The notes: generated by a model from the sequence alone, not told the origin. 64,000 nucleotides of DNA from Skermanella stibiiresistens SB22 (GCF_000576635.1 NZ_AVFL01000027.1:1-64000), one strand, 5' to 3'; positions 32,652 to 41,175 are shown, counted from the stretch's first letter. Numbers and translations are program-made.

Positions 32652-33530
32652 TCACTCCAGCAGCTCGACTTGTTCCGGATGCGTGACGTCCATCGCCGGA
32701 CCATTGCGGTCATAAAGCCAGCCGCGCAGGCGGACGCGCTTGCCATTAAGCGCCGCCGGATCCAGGCCGCTTGACGTGAAGACCCGGACATCGCGGGGTG
32801 AGATCGTCGCGGTGAAGTCCTTGCGGTAATCCGTGCCGAAATTCAGGAAGACCCGGCCCCGTACGTTGGCCACCTTGGTGACCGTACCTTCGACCAGCTG
32901 GTACGTGTCGGGCGGGCCGACTTTCCCGTCCGCGTCCTGGACCTTGTAATAGCCCAGCGCCCAGATGCCGAACTTGGCCTTGCGGGCCGACGCCTCGCGG
33001 TCGAGCAATTCGTCTGCGGCCGCCCGGTTGTCGGGAAAGGTGTAGACGCGGGCCAAGCCCCGGCCCAGCATCTCGCCTTGCGCCCAGGTGCCGTCATCGG
33101 TCTTCAGATGGGCCAGCGTACGTCCATGCCGATCACCCCGCGCGCCGCCGTACCACAGGGTGACGCGCTGGCCCAGCACCAGCTTCTCCAACTCCTCCTT
33201 GGCTTCGCGGGCCAGTGGCCATTCCTTGAAGTTGGGACGGTTGAGCGGCAGCTTCGGTGCCTGGATGCCGACCAGCCGAACCTCCACGCCGCTATCGAGC
33301 GTCACCGTATCGCCGTCGATCACCTCGACGACCTTGGCGGTTTCGCCCTTGACCAGACCTGTACCCACTCCGGCCTTGCCGGTGTCGCGGGATGATTGGG
33401 CCATGGCCGGCGTGATCCAGGCCAGCAACAGCAGCGCCATCAGGGTGGCCAAGCCAGCCTTGACCAATCCTTTTTCGATTGCCCCGGCATCGCGGCTTTG
33501 CCACGGTGTCCGGCGTCCCATAGACTTCAT
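32652..33530 (-). CDS. Secreted nuclease-like protein (SNase/thermonuclease fold)
   Basis: 292 residues. A signal peptide (LATLMALLLLAWITPAMAQS) is followed by an SNase domain with the metal-site segment VIDGDTVTL, VRLVGIQAPK and GRTLAHL, then a C-terminal OB-like extension (about 215-292). Compared with staphylococcal nuclease, Arg35 and Arg87 equivalents are kept, but the Asp40 and Glu43 positions are Gln and Lys, so ordinary nuclease activity is doubtful. The start at 33530 has GGAG five bases upstream. Only 29 bases separate it from the divergent pip start. Confidence 0.83.
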   Translation of the reverse strand: MKSMGRRTPWQSRDAGAIEKGLVKAGLATLMALLLLAWITPAMAQSSRDTGKAGVGTGLVKGETAKVVEVIDGDTVTLDSGVEVRLVGIQAPKLPLNRPNFKEWPLAREAKEELEKLVLGQRVTLWYGGARGDRHGRTLAHLKTDDGTWAQGEMLGRGLARVYTFPDNRAAADELLDREASARKAKFGIWALGYYKVQDADGKVGPPDTYQLVEGTVTKVANVRGRVFLNFGTDYRKDFTATISPRDVRVFTSSGLDPAALNGKRVRLRGWLYDRNGPAMDVTHPEQVELLE

Positions 33531-33559
33531 TCCGCTCCACATCATACGGCCCCTCATTC

Positions 33560-34510
33560 ATGCCCCGCACCGAGCTGTTCCCGTCGATCGATCCCTATCA
33601 GACCGGTCTCCTTCAGGTCGATGCGGTCCACACCCTCTATTGGGAACAGTCCGGCAACCCACGCGGGGTGCCGGTGGTCTTCCTCCATGGCGGTCCCGGA
33701 GCGGGCGCCTCGCCGACCCATCGGCGCTTCTTCGATCCATCGCACTACCGAATCATCATCCTGGATCAGCGCGGCGCCGGCCGCTCGACCCCGCTGGGCG
33801 AGATCCGGGACAACACCACCGATCATCTCGTCGCCGATCTGGAACACCTCAGGACCGAGCTTGGCGTCGCCAAGTGGCACGTGTTCGGCGGTTCCTGGGG
33901 CAGCACGCTGGGGCTGGCCTACGCGCAGTCCCATCCGGAGAGGTGCCTGGGCCTGATGCTGCGGGGCATTTTCCTGATGCGCCGGTCGGAGATCCAGTGG
34001 TTCCTCTATCACATGCGGACGATCTTTCCCGAGGCGTGGACCAACTTCAGCGACTTCCTCCCGGAGGACGAGCGCGGCGACCTGCTGGAATCCTATTACC
34101 AGCGGCTGACCGGCGCGGACCATGGCATGCGGATGGCGGCGGCGCGAGTCTGGAGTATGTACGAGGGCGCCTGTTCGACGCTGCTGCCCAGCCCGGAACT
34201 GTTGTCGGCTTCGGGCGAGGACACCCACGCGCTCGGCCTCGCGCGGATCGAGGCGCATTACTTCCGGAACAACATCCTCACCCCCGAGAACCGTCTCCTG
34301 ATCGGTGTCGAACGGATCCGCCACATTCCGGCGGTGATCGTCCAGGGCCGCTACGACATCGTCTGCCCGATCGCCACCGCCGACGAGTTGCGGCGGGCTT
34401 GGCCGGAGGCGGAATACGTGGTGGTGTCAGACGCCGGCCATTCGGCGATGGAGCCGGGTATTCGGGCCGCTCTCGTCGCTGCCACCGAGAGGTTCAAAAA
34501 TGTGACCTGA
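33560..34510 (+). CDS. pip: Prolyl aminopeptidase (proline iminopeptidase)
   Basis: 316 residues, alpha/beta hydrolase of peptidase family S33. It removes N-terminal proline from peptides in the cytoplasm. Oxyanion motif HGGPGAG, nucleophile elbow GGSWGS, late Asp in GRYDIVCP and His in SDAGHSAMEPG complete the triad. The start matches the family (MPRTELFPSIDPYQTG). The promoter must overlap the divergent nuclease gene because the gap is so small. Confidence 0.95.
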   Translation: MPRTELFPSIDPYQTGLLQVDAVHTLYWEQSGNPRGVPVVFLHGGPGAGASPTHRRFFDPSHYRIIILDQRGAGRSTPLGEIRDNTTDHLVADLEHLRTELGVAKWHVFGGSWGSTLGLAYAQSHPERCLGLMLRGIFLMRRSEIQWFLYHMRTIFPEAWTNFSDFLPEDERGDLLESYYQRLTGADHGMRMAAARVWSMYEGACSTLLPSPELLSASGEDTHALGLARIEAHYFRNNILTPENRLLIGVERIRHIPAVIVQGRYDIVCPIATADELRRAWPEAEYVVVSDAGHSAMEPGIRAALVAATERFKNVT

Positions 34511-34541
34511 TGGTGGGTGTTTCGCATCGCCGCATGCACCA

Positions 34542-34571
34542 TTTACTAAATGTTACATTTCAACCTATATG
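34542..34571 (+). promoter_or_regulatory. Candidate promoter with internal palindrome before the PagL-like gene
   Basis: TTTACT (34542-34547) and TATATG (34566-34571) lie 18 bases apart. A 13-base palindrome, AAATGT-T-ACATTT (34548-34560), fills most of the spacer. Boxes are moderate matches only. Confidence 0.4.
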
Positions 34572-34650
34572 CTGGCTTCCGTGTTTGATCCGGCGGTTGG
34601 CGCCGGTGTTGCTTGGGCGGTTTTCGAGGATGGGGACCTTGGTGATCCAG

Positions 34651-35196
34651 ATGCGTCGCTTGATGGTGATCGCGGTGGCACTTGGATTCTGCCTGGGTGC
34701 GGGAGAGGCCGCCGCGCAAGGCAAGGCAACCAGCGCCAAGCCGGAATACATCACCGGCGGCGTTGGCTATTTCGACCTCAAGCCGACCGAGCCGTCGTCC
34801 AATGTCCAGCTCGAATGGGGACTGGGCCTCAAATATTGGCTGTTCGTGCCCGAGTCGTCGGGAGCCGCGCTGGCGGCCAGCGATAGGACGATGGTGACCG
34901 CCGGCGGCACCCACGGCGGTGTCGGGCTGGAATTGTCCTTGGGTGAGAGCTTCATCTTCACGCCGAGCATCGCCGCCGGAGTCGCGGAACGGAACGAGAT
35001 CCGCGACCCGACCGATCCGGCCAGTGGGCAGATCGAGATCCGCACCGGTGTCGCCGCCGCCTACGAGTTCTCCAACGACTGGCGGCTGGGTGCCACATAC
35101 TTCCACGTGACCAATCCCAGCCAGGACGGTACCTCGCTGGGCACCAGCGGCGACGTGCTGAACTTCACCTTGGCGGTTCCCTTCGGGGCGAAGTGA
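34651..35196 (+). CDS. PagL-like (acyloxyacyl hydrolase family) outer-membrane protein
   Basis: 181 residues. A signal peptide (MRRLMVIAVALGFCLGAGEA, then AAQG) is followed by an eight-strand-barrel-like pattern of the lipid A 3-O-deacylase family. The active-site region His-x-Ser of PagL reads FHVTN here, Thr replacing Ser, and the usual Glu a dozen residues later is not evident. Either the catalytic residues are shifted or the protein is inactive. An in-frame ATG at 34630 is an alternative start. The longer frame back to 33088 is a shadow of pip. Confidence 0.62.
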   Translation: MRRLMVIAVALGFCLGAGEAAAQGKATSAKPEYITGGVGYFDLKPTEPSSNVQLEWGLGLKYWLFVPESSGAALAASDRTMVTAGGTHGGVGLELSLGESFIFTPSIAAGVAERNEIRDPTDPASGQIEIRTGVAAAYEFSNDWRLGATYFHVTNPSQDGTSLGTSGDVLNFTLAVPFGAK

Positions 35197-35336
35197 TCAG
35201 GCGGCCTCGGTATAGGCGACGCCATATCCATTCCATACTGCTCTAATTTTAGACATATACGCCTCCGTCCGGACTACCCACGTAGCGCTCCAGGGCTAAA
35301 ATACGGTCACCAATCGAGCACTGGAGGCTGGCGGCC

Positions 35337-35534
35337 ATGGGCACCCGTTTGATCAGACAATTCTTCACGAACCCTTCCAGGGCGCCGGATGAGCCCTGCG
35401 GGTGTCGTCCCGATCCGATGATCCCGGAATTGCGCGGCGTAGAGTTCGCCAAGCCGATGCGCGATTACGGCGCGGATGTCGGGATACCGCCGATTGACCG
35501 GATCACCAACGCCTTGCTGCAGGCGATTTTCTAA
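35337..35534 (+). CDS. Possible small protein, unknown
   Basis: 65 residues. It has a good ribosome site (GGAGG at 35323-35327) and an ATG at 35337, and ends before the A+T-rich leader. The sequence (MGTRLIRQFFTNPSRAP...) resembles no family I know. It is basic at the start and contains a CGC pair. Codon use is not decisive. Confidence 0.35.
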   Translation: MGTRLIRQFFTNPSRAPDEPCGCRPDPMIPELRGVEFAKPMRDYGADVGIPPIDRITNALLQAIF

Positions 35535-35554
35535 GGCTCGGCGCCAAATAAGAT

Positions 35555-35590
35555 AAAAGTCTTATATTTTAGGTTAAAAACTTGACTTTT
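35555..35590. promoter_or_regulatory. Inverted repeat in the A+T-rich leader of the terminase-like gene
   Basis: AAAAGTC (35555-35561) and GACTTTT (35584-35590) are exact complements, 22 bases apart. The second arm overlaps a good -35-like TTGACT (35582-35587), but I cannot place a matching -10. It could be an operator. Confidence 0.4.
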
Positions 35591-35644
35591 GGGGTGCACG
35601 TGGGAATTTAAGCGGAGCCCGCAATCCTCCGCCGAGAGTCCGTC

Positions 35645-36367
35645 ATGACCGATATCCCCGCCTCCCCAGTAGGATCCGCCTCTTCACCTCTGGCGATCCG
35701 CCAGGAGCTGTTCTGCCAAGATATGGCGGCGGGAGCCTCCGCGGCGGAGGCGGCGCGGCGTGCGGGCTATTCTCCCAAGGGCGCCAAGCAGCGCGGCCAC
35801 TTCCTGATGAGCCGGCCGGAAGTCCGCGCCCACATCGATCAGCTTCGCCAGCTCCACCGTGCCTTCCACAAGGCCGAACTGGACAACGCCGCCGAGATCA
35901 TGGAGATCGCCATCGGCGACGCCTTGGACGCCAAGAAACCGATGCAGGTGATGCGCGCGGTCGAATTCCGGCTGAAGCTGATCGGTGTCATCCAGGATCG
36001 CCGCATCACCCTCCACCATCACGACGACCGCCAGTCCCCCGACGCCGTTGTCGAGGACATGGCGCCCGATCCGGATGAATGGCTGGACGGTCTTCCCGAC
36101 GAACCCGCGGAGGCCGAAGCTCCGGTCGTGACCAAGCCAGCCGTGACCAAGCCGGAAGTGACCAATAGTGACCTTCCACCACTTTCCGCGAATGACCCCC
36201 GCTCGCCGGCGAGTCTGATCAAGTCCCTGAAATCCGCGCTGCCGCCCGATTTCCTCGACGATCTCCCCGCCAGCCTGCTGGATGACCTCGCAAGCGGCTT
36301 GCCCGGCCTCTCACCAGCCCACCTCCCGGCCCATCCCAAGGATGTCGCGTCCGAACTGATGGGATGA
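35645..36367 (+). CDS. Orphan phage terminase small subunit-like protein
   Basis: 240 residues. The N-terminal part (RQELFCQDMAAGASAAEAAR, RAGYSPKGAKQRGHFLMSRPEV) matches the helix-turn-helix DNA-binding domain of terminase small subunits. The middle part is helical; the rest is acidic and low complexity with a small VTKPxVTKPxVT repeat (about 160-172) and a Leu/Pro/Asp-rich tail. No large terminase subunit, portal or capsid gene is near. It may be a domesticated DNA-binding protein. Related terminase-like orphan genes occur outside prophages in proteobacteria. Confidence 0.65.
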   Translation: MTDIPASPVGSASSPLAIRQELFCQDMAAGASAAEAARRAGYSPKGAKQRGHFLMSRPEVRAHIDQLRQLHRAFHKAELDNAAEIMEIAIGDALDAKKPMQVMRAVEFRLKLIGVIQDRRITLHHHDDRQSPDAVVEDMAPDPDEWLDGLPDEPAEAEAPVVTKPAVTKPEVTNSDLPPLSANDPRSPASLIKSLKSALPPDFLDDLPASLLDDLASGLPGLSPAHLPAHPKDVASELMG

Positions 36368-36423
36368 CGGGCCACTGTCCGGCCGGGGAAACGCCGCACA
36401 GTGGAAAGAATGATGTTTCCACC

Positions 36424-36507
36424 GTAGGTCGGCTACAGCGAAGCGACAGCCGACAATCAGGCGCGTTGGGAGTGGTGTCGTCTGTCGCTTCGCTGTAGCC
36501 GACCTAC
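36424..36507. repeat. Inverted REP-like doublet
   Basis: Two 31-base copies, 36424-36454 and 36477-36507, lie in opposite orientation and differ at one base; 26 bases at the outer ends are an exact inverted repeat. Each copy is itself partly palindromic (GTCGGCT ... GCGAAGC ... AGCCGAC), as REP sequences are, and the outer ends are GTAGGTCGG/CCGACCTAC. This fits a REPIN/BIME-type element mobilised by a RAYT transposase, although no such gene is in the window. Confidence 0.75.
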
Positions 36508-36631
36508 AAAATGCAAGCTTCGACAAATCCACCCAGCAGCCCATTCCATATGTCCATGCCCGGCACTGCGGATCATGGACATGGCATGAGCCGAGATCAC
36601 GCAGGCATGCCGATCCAACCGCACGGGTGCC

Positions 36632-36660
36632 TTGCTTTCGCTTCGGCGCGGCACTATAAC
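36632..36660 (+). promoter_or_regulatory. Sigma-70-type promoter of rpmI-rplT
   Basis: TTGCTT (36632-36637) and TATAAC (36655-36660), spacing exactly 17 bases. Located about 90 bases before rpmI and downstream of the REP doublet, so the ribosomal genes have their own start here. Confidence 0.72.
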
Positions 36661-36751
36661 CCACGGCTCATTCGGGCGGCGAGGCCGGGTCTTGGACCCC
36701 ATAGGGCATGCCCAACCGCTCTGAACGTAACTCCAGGTTCGAGGAGCAGAA

Positions 36752-36952
36752 ATGCCCAAGTTGAAGACACACAGCGGTTCGAAGAAGCGCTTCAAGGTTA
36801 CGGCCTCCGGCCGGGTCAAGGCCCAGGCCGCCGGCAAGCGCCACGGCATGGTCAAGCGTACCCAGAAGATGAAGCGCAACGCGCGCGGCACGATGGTGCT
36901 CGCCGCTCAGGATGGCGTGACCATCGTGAAGAACTTCCTGCGCAACGCCTGA
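36752..36952 (+). CDS. rpmI: 50S ribosomal protein L35
   Basis: 66 residues. Matches L35 end to end ([39 protein letters not shown]). It is followed after 16 bases by rplT. GAGGAGCAGAA precedes the ATG. Confidence 0.97.
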   Translation: MPKLKTHSGSKKRFKVTASGRVKAQAAGKRHGMVKRTQKMKRNARGTMVLAAQDGVTIVKNFLRNA

Positions 36953-36968
36953 TCGGGAGAGCTGAACC

Positions 36969-37334
36969 ATGGCACGTGTAAAGCGGGGCGTAACCACTCA
37001 CGCCCGTCACCGTAAGATCCTCAAGCTGGCCAAGGGTTACCGCGGCCGGTCCAGCAAGTGCTTCCGGATCGCGATCCAGAAGGTCGAGAAGGCGCTTCGT
37101 TACGCCTATCGGGACCGCCGCAACAAGAAGCGCGAGTTCCGGTCGCTCTGGATCCAGCGCATCAACGCCGGCGTCCGCCAGTATGGCCTGACCTACTCGC
37201 GTTTCATGAACGGCATGAAGCGGGCCGGGGTTGACGTCGACCGTAAGGTCCTCGCCTCCCTCGCCGCGCACGAGCCGGATGCGTTCAAGGTCCTGGTCGA
37301 CAAGGCCCAGGCCGCTCTCGCCCAGGCCGCTTGA
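36969..37334 (+). CDS. rplT: 50S ribosomal protein L20
   Basis: 121 residues. Early 50S assembly protein and, in many bacteria, autorepressor of its operon. [27 protein letters not shown] and [21 protein letters not shown] are diagnostic. It ends the two-gene operon; a terminator follows at 37387-37419. Confidence 0.97.
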   Translation: MARVKRGVTTHARHRKILKLAKGYRGRSSKCFRIAIQKVEKALRYAYRDRRNKKREFRSLWIQRINAGVRQYGLTYSRFMNGMKRAGVDVDRKVLASLAAHEPDAFKVLVDKAQAALAQAA

Positions 37335-37386
37335 TTTCCTGACGCGTCCGCCCCGGCGGACGCCAATGGCATCGACGGCGAATGAC

Positions 37387-37419
37387 AAGGGGGCCGCCCG
37401 GCTGGGCTGGCCCCCTTTT
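37387..37419 (+). terminator. Intrinsic terminator of rpmI-rplT
   Basis: AAGGGGGCC (37387-37395) pairs with GGCCCCCTT (37409-37417), with an inner GCCC/GGGC stem, followed by TT. Good stem, short T-run. Confidence 0.78.
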
Positions 37420-37450
37420 CGTGCTTGCCGCCCCGGATCGCGGCGGCGTC

Positions 37451-37560
37451 ATTTCTTGACCCCGATGGCGGTGCCATCCCTTGACCCTGATGGCGGTGCC
37501 ATCCCTTGACCCTGATGGCCGTGCCATCCCTTGACCCTGATGGCCGTGCCATCCCTTGAA
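37451..37560. repeat. Tandem 25-bp repeats between rplT and pheS
   Basis: Four complete units start at 37451, 37476, 37501 and 37526, followed by ten bases of a fifth. The consensus is ATCCCTTGACCCTGATGGC + SGTGCC (S = G or C). The first unit is the most diverged. Each unit carries the small palindrome ATGGC-NGT-GCCAT across the unit joint. The array ends 21 bases before the pheS ATG, so it sits in the pheS leader. Confidence 0.88.
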
Positions 37561-37581
37561 GAGCAACCTTGACGAGGAACC

Positions 37582-38676
37582 ATGTCCGCTGAACCCAAGT
37601 CCGCTCTCGAAGCGCTGAAGACGGAATTGCTGACGGCGGTGGGAGAGGCCACCGATCTGGCGGCACTGGAGGAGGTCCGCGTCTCGGCGCTCGGCAAGAA
37701 GGGCCGGATCACGGGGCTGATGGCCGACATGCGCTCCCTGTCGCCGGAGGAGCGCAAGGAACGCGGCCAGTCGATGAACGCCCTCAAGGACGAGGTCGGC
37801 GCCGCCCTGGATGCCCGCAAGGCCGACCTGCACAAGGCGGCGCTGGCGGCGCGGCTGGAGGCCGAGCGGATCGACGTCACGCTGCCGGTGCGCCCCGAGC
37901 GGGAGGGCCGCGTCCACCCGATCACCCAGACCATCGACGAGTTGACCGCGATCTTCGCCGACATGGGGTTCTCGGTGGCCGAGGGGCCGGACATCGAGGA
38001 TGACTTCCATAACTTCACCGCGCTGAACTTCCCGCCCGGCCATCCGGCGCGCGACATGCACGACACCTTCTACCTGCCGGACCGCCCGAGCGACGGCAGC
38101 CGCATGCTGTTGCGCACCCATACCTCACCGGTCCAAGTCCGGTCGCTGCTGGCCGACAAGGCGCCGATCCGCGTCATCATCCCCGGCCGGACATATCGTT
38201 CCGACTACGACATGACCCACACGCCGATGTTCCATCAGGTCGAGGGGCTGGTGGTGGACGAGAAGACCAGCATGGCGAACCTGCGGGGCTGCCTGATCGA
38301 GTTCTGTCGCGCGTTCTTCGACGTGGACGACCTGCCGCTGCGCTTCCGGCCGAGCTTCTTCCCCTTCACCGAGCCGTCGGCCGAGGTCGACATCGGCTGC
38401 CTGCGGCGGGGCGGCGAGTTGAAGATCGGCAACTTCGGCGATTGGCTGGAGATCCTGGGCTGCGGCATGGTCCATCCCAACGTGCTGGAGAACTGCGGCA
38501 TCGACAGCACCAAATACCAGGGCTTCGCCTTCGGCATGGGGATCGAGCGGATCGCCATGCTGAAATACGGCATTCCCGATCTGCGCACCTTCTTCGAGGC
38601 CGACCTGCGCTGGCTGAAGCATTACGGCTTCGTGCCCCTCGACGTGCCTTCCCTGGCCCAGGGCCTGAACCGCTAA
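37582..38676 (+). CDS. pheS: Phenylalanyl-tRNA synthetase alpha subunit
   Basis: 364 residues. Class II synthetase catalytic subunit. N-terminal coiled coil (about 1-90), motif 2 [16 protein letters not shown] and motif 3 [13 protein letters not shown] are clear. pheT follows after 12 bases. Confidence 0.97.
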   Translation: MSAEPKSALEALKTELLTAVGEATDLAALEEVRVSALGKKGRITGLMADMRSLSPEERKERGQSMNALKDEVGAALDARKADLHKAALAARLEAERIDVTLPVRPEREGRVHPITQTIDELTAIFADMGFSVAEGPDIEDDFHNFTALNFPPGHPARDMHDTFYLPDRPSDGSRMLLRTHTSPVQVRSLLADKAPIRVIIPGRTYRSDYDMTHTPMFHQVEGLVVDEKTSMANLRGCLIEFCRAFFDVDDLPLRFRPSFFPFTEPSAEVDIGCLRRGGELKIGNFGDWLEILGCGMVHPNVLENCGIDSTKYQGFAFGMGIERIAMLKYGIPDLRTFFEADLRWLKHYGFVPLDVPSLAQGLNR

Positions 38677-38688
38677 GGACAGCCGACG

Positions 38689-41106
38689 ATGAAGCTCACC
38701 CTTTCCTGGCTGAAGGCCCACCTGGAGACAGGGGCCGATGTCGACACCATCGCCGAGAAGCTGACCGCGCTCGGCCTCGAGGTCGAGGAGATAGTGGACC
38801 GCTCCAAGGGCCTCGAGGCCTTCAAGGTGGCCCATGTGATCTCGGCCGAAAAACACCCCGACGCCGACAAGCTGCGCGTCTGCATGGTCGATACCGGCAC
38901 CGAAACGGTCCAGGTCGTCTGCGGCGCGCCCAACGCCCGCACGGGCATGAAAGGTGTCTTCGCGCCGACCGGCTCGGTCATCCCGGCGACCGGGGTGGAG
39001 CTGAAAAAGGGTGTCATCCGCGGCGTCGAATCGAATGGGATGCTCTGTTCCGAGCGCGAGATGGGTCTGTCGGACGCCCATGAGGGCATCATCGACCTGC
39101 CCGCCGACGCCGCTGTCGGAACTCCCTTCGCGGCGCTGATGGGCCTGGACGATCCCCTGATCGACATCTCGCTGACCCCGGATCGGGCGGACTGCGCCGG
39201 TGTCCGCGGTGTCGCGCGCGATCTGGCCGCCACTGGCCTCGGCCAATTGAGGCCGCTGGAGACCACGCCGGTGCCGGGCGGCTTCGCCAGCCCGATCGGC
39301 GTGACGCTCGACTTCCCCGAGGACGCGGCGGCGGCTTGCCCGCTGTTCGTCGGCCGGCTGATCCGGGGCGTCAGCAACGGTCCCAGCCCGCGCTGGCTCC
39401 AGGATCGCTTGATGTCGATCGGGTTGCGGCCGATCTCGGCGCTGGTCGACATCACCAACCTGCTGACCTTCGACATCGCCCGGCCGCTGCACGTGTTCGA
39501 CGCCGCCCGCCTGTCGGGCGGGCTGACCGTCCGTTTCGCCCGCGCCGGCGAGACCTTGCGGGCGCTGAACGACAAGGAATACACGCTCGACGAGACCATG
39601 ACGGTCATCGCCGACGACAAGGGCGTCGTCAGCCTGGGCGGCGTGATGGGCGGCGAGGGCACCGGCGTGACCGGGGAGACCACCGACGTCTTCCTCGAGG
39701 CGGCGCTGTTCGATCCCGTCCGTACCGCCCGGACCGGACGCAAGCTGTCGATCGACAGCGACGCGCGCTACCGCTTCGAGCGGGGCGTCGATCCCGCCTT
39801 CGTGGTTCCCGGCGCCGAGATCGCGACCCGTCTGATCCTGGAGATCTGCGGCGGCGAGGCGAGCGAGCTGGTCATCGCCGGCGCCGAGCCGGCGTGGCGG
39901 CGCGAGCTGACCCTGCGACCGGGCCGCGTCCTGGAATTGGGTGGCGTCGACGTTCCGGTGACGGAACAGGTCCGCATCCTGGAGGCGCTTGGCTTTGGGG
40001 TCACCACGCCCAGCGACGGGGGCGGGACGGCGGCCATGACCGTGCTGCCGCCGAGTTGGCGCGCGGACATCCATGGCGAGGCCGATCTGGTCGAGGAGGT
40101 CCTGCGCGTCCACGGCTATGACCATATACCGGCGATCCCGATGGTGCGGACGGCGACGATCACACGTCCCGCACTCAGCCCCAAGCAGAAGCGTGTGGCG
40201 CTGTCGCGGCGGGTCCTGGCGGCGCGCGGCCTGTCCGAAGCCGTGACGTGGTCGTTCATGTCGTCGGCCCATATCGAGCTGTTCGGCGGCGTGCCGGACG
40301 AGTTGCGCCTGCTCAACCCGATCAGCGCCGATCTGGACGTGATGCGCCCCTCGATCCTGCCCAACCTGATCCAGGCGGTCGGCCGCAACAGCGACCGGGG
40401 CTATCCGGATGTGGCGCTGTTCGAGGTCGGACCGATCTTCCGCGACCCGTCGCCGCGGGGTCAGGACACCGTCGCGACCGGCGTCAGGGCGGGAACCATG
40501 GTACCCCGTCAGTGGGCGGCCAGCCCGCGCGGGGTCGACGCCTTCGACGTCAAGGCCGACGCCATCGCCCTGCTCGAGTCGGTCGGGGCTCCGACCGGCA
40601 ACCTCCAGGTCACGACCGACGCGCCGTCCTGGTACCATCCCGGCCGTTCCGGCGTGCTGCGGCTGGGGCCGACGGTGCTGGCCCGCTTTGGCGAGGTCCA
40701 CCCTGGGGTGCTCGACCAACTGGGCGTCAAGGGGCCGGTCGTGGCGTTCGAGGTGATGCTGGACGCCGTGCCGGTGCCGAAGAAGAAGTCCGGGACCGCC
40801 CGGCCGCTGCTGCGCCTGTCGCTGTTCCAGCCGATCCAGCGCGACTTCGCGTTCCTGGTGGATGCCAAGGTCGAGGCTGAGAAACTGGTGCGGGCCGCCA
40901 AGGGTGCCGACAAGCAGTTGATCACCGATGTCTCGGTGTTCGACGTCTATCAGGGCCAGGGCATCGAGCCCGGTTTCAAGTCGCTCGCCATCGCGGTGAC
41001 CATCCAGCCTTCCGGCCAGCCCCTGACCGAACCGGAAATCGACGCGATCGGCGGCAAGATCGTCGCGGCGGTCACCAAGGCGACCGGCGGCGTTTTGCGC
41101 GGTTGA
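38689..41106 (+). CDS. pheT: Phenylalanyl-tRNA synthetase beta subunit
   Basis: 805 residues. It carries the N-terminal tRNA-binding OB domain (VCGAPNARTGMKGVFAPTGS), the B3/B4 editing domain, the B5 and synthetase-like core, and a C-terminal FDX-ACB anticodon domain (LFQPIQRDFAFLVDAKV). With pheS it forms the alpha2-beta2 enzyme that charges tRNA-Phe and edits Tyr-tRNA. Confidence 0.97.
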   Translation: MKLTLSWLKAHLETGADVDTIAEKLTALGLEVEEIVDRSKGLEAFKVAHVISAEKHPDADKLRVCMVDTGTETVQVVCGAPNARTGMKGVFAPTGSVIPATGVELKKGVIRGVESNGMLCSEREMGLSDAHEGIIDLPADAAVGTPFAALMGLDDPLIDISLTPDRADCAGVRGVARDLAATGLGQLRPLETTPVPGGFASPIGVTLDFPEDAAAACPLFVGRLIRGVSNGPSPRWLQDRLMSIGLRPISALVDITNLLTFDIARPLHVFDAARLSGGLTVRFARAGETLRALNDKEYTLDETMTVIADDKGVVSLGGVMGGEGTGVTGETTDVFLEAALFDPVRTARTGRKLSIDSDARYRFERGVDPAFVVPGAEIATRLILEICGGEASELVIAGAEPAWRRELTLRPGRVLELGGVDVPVTEQVRILEALGFGVTTPSDGGGTAAMTVLPPSWRADIHGEADLVEEVLRVHGYDHIPAIPMVRTATITRPALSPKQKRVALSRRVLAARGLSEAVTWSFMSSAHIELFGGVPDELRLLNPISADLDVMRPSILPNLIQAVGRNSDRGYPDVALFEVGPIFRDPSPRGQDTVATGVRAGTMVPRQWAASPRGVDAFDVKADAIALLESVGAPTGNLQVTTDAPSWYHPGRSGVLRLGPTVLARFGEVHPGVLDQLGVKGPVVAFEVMLDAVPVPKKKSGTARPLLRLSLFQPIQRDFAFLVDAKVEAEKLVRAAKGADKQLITDVSVFDVYQGQGIEPGFKSLAIAVTIQPSGQPLTEPEIDAIGGKIVAAVTKATGGVLRG

Positions 41107-41175
41107 CAACCAACCGGCGCTTTCGTGGTTTATATAAGGGACTAGAGCGGTTTCCCGAACCTTGAAGGCGCCGGC

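Larger units (their letters stand above)
35197..35644. other. A+T-rich interval with one possible small ORF
   Basis: About 450 bases of lower G+C than the rest of the window, strongest at 35545-35615. It holds a possible 65-codon gene (35337-35534), a palindrome-like TCTAATTTTAGA near 35240, and an inverted repeat before the terminase-like gene. The composition and the orphan phage-type gene that follows suggest acquired DNA. Confidence 0.5.
36368..36751. other. Interval with REP doublet and rpmI promoter
   Basis: About 380 bases between the terminase-like gene and rpmI. It contains the inverted REP doublet (36424-36507) and a well-formed promoter (36632-36660). infC, the usual upstream partner of rpmI, is absent. 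Leader from the promoter to rpmI is about 85 bases; an L20-type autoregulatory structure was not recognised by eye. Confidence 0.6.

Noticed and set aside
33088-35196. 702-codon frame that would fuse pip region to the PagL-like protein
   Set aside because: Only the last 182 codons have a signal peptide and sensible composition; the rest is pip in another frame.
35645-36367. Prophage call around the terminase-like gene
   Set aside because: No other phage gene, integrase, attachment-site pair or tRNA target in the neighbourhood.
37451-37560. Possible CRISPR array
   Set aside because: Units are directly adjacent with no unique spacers, and there are no cas genes.
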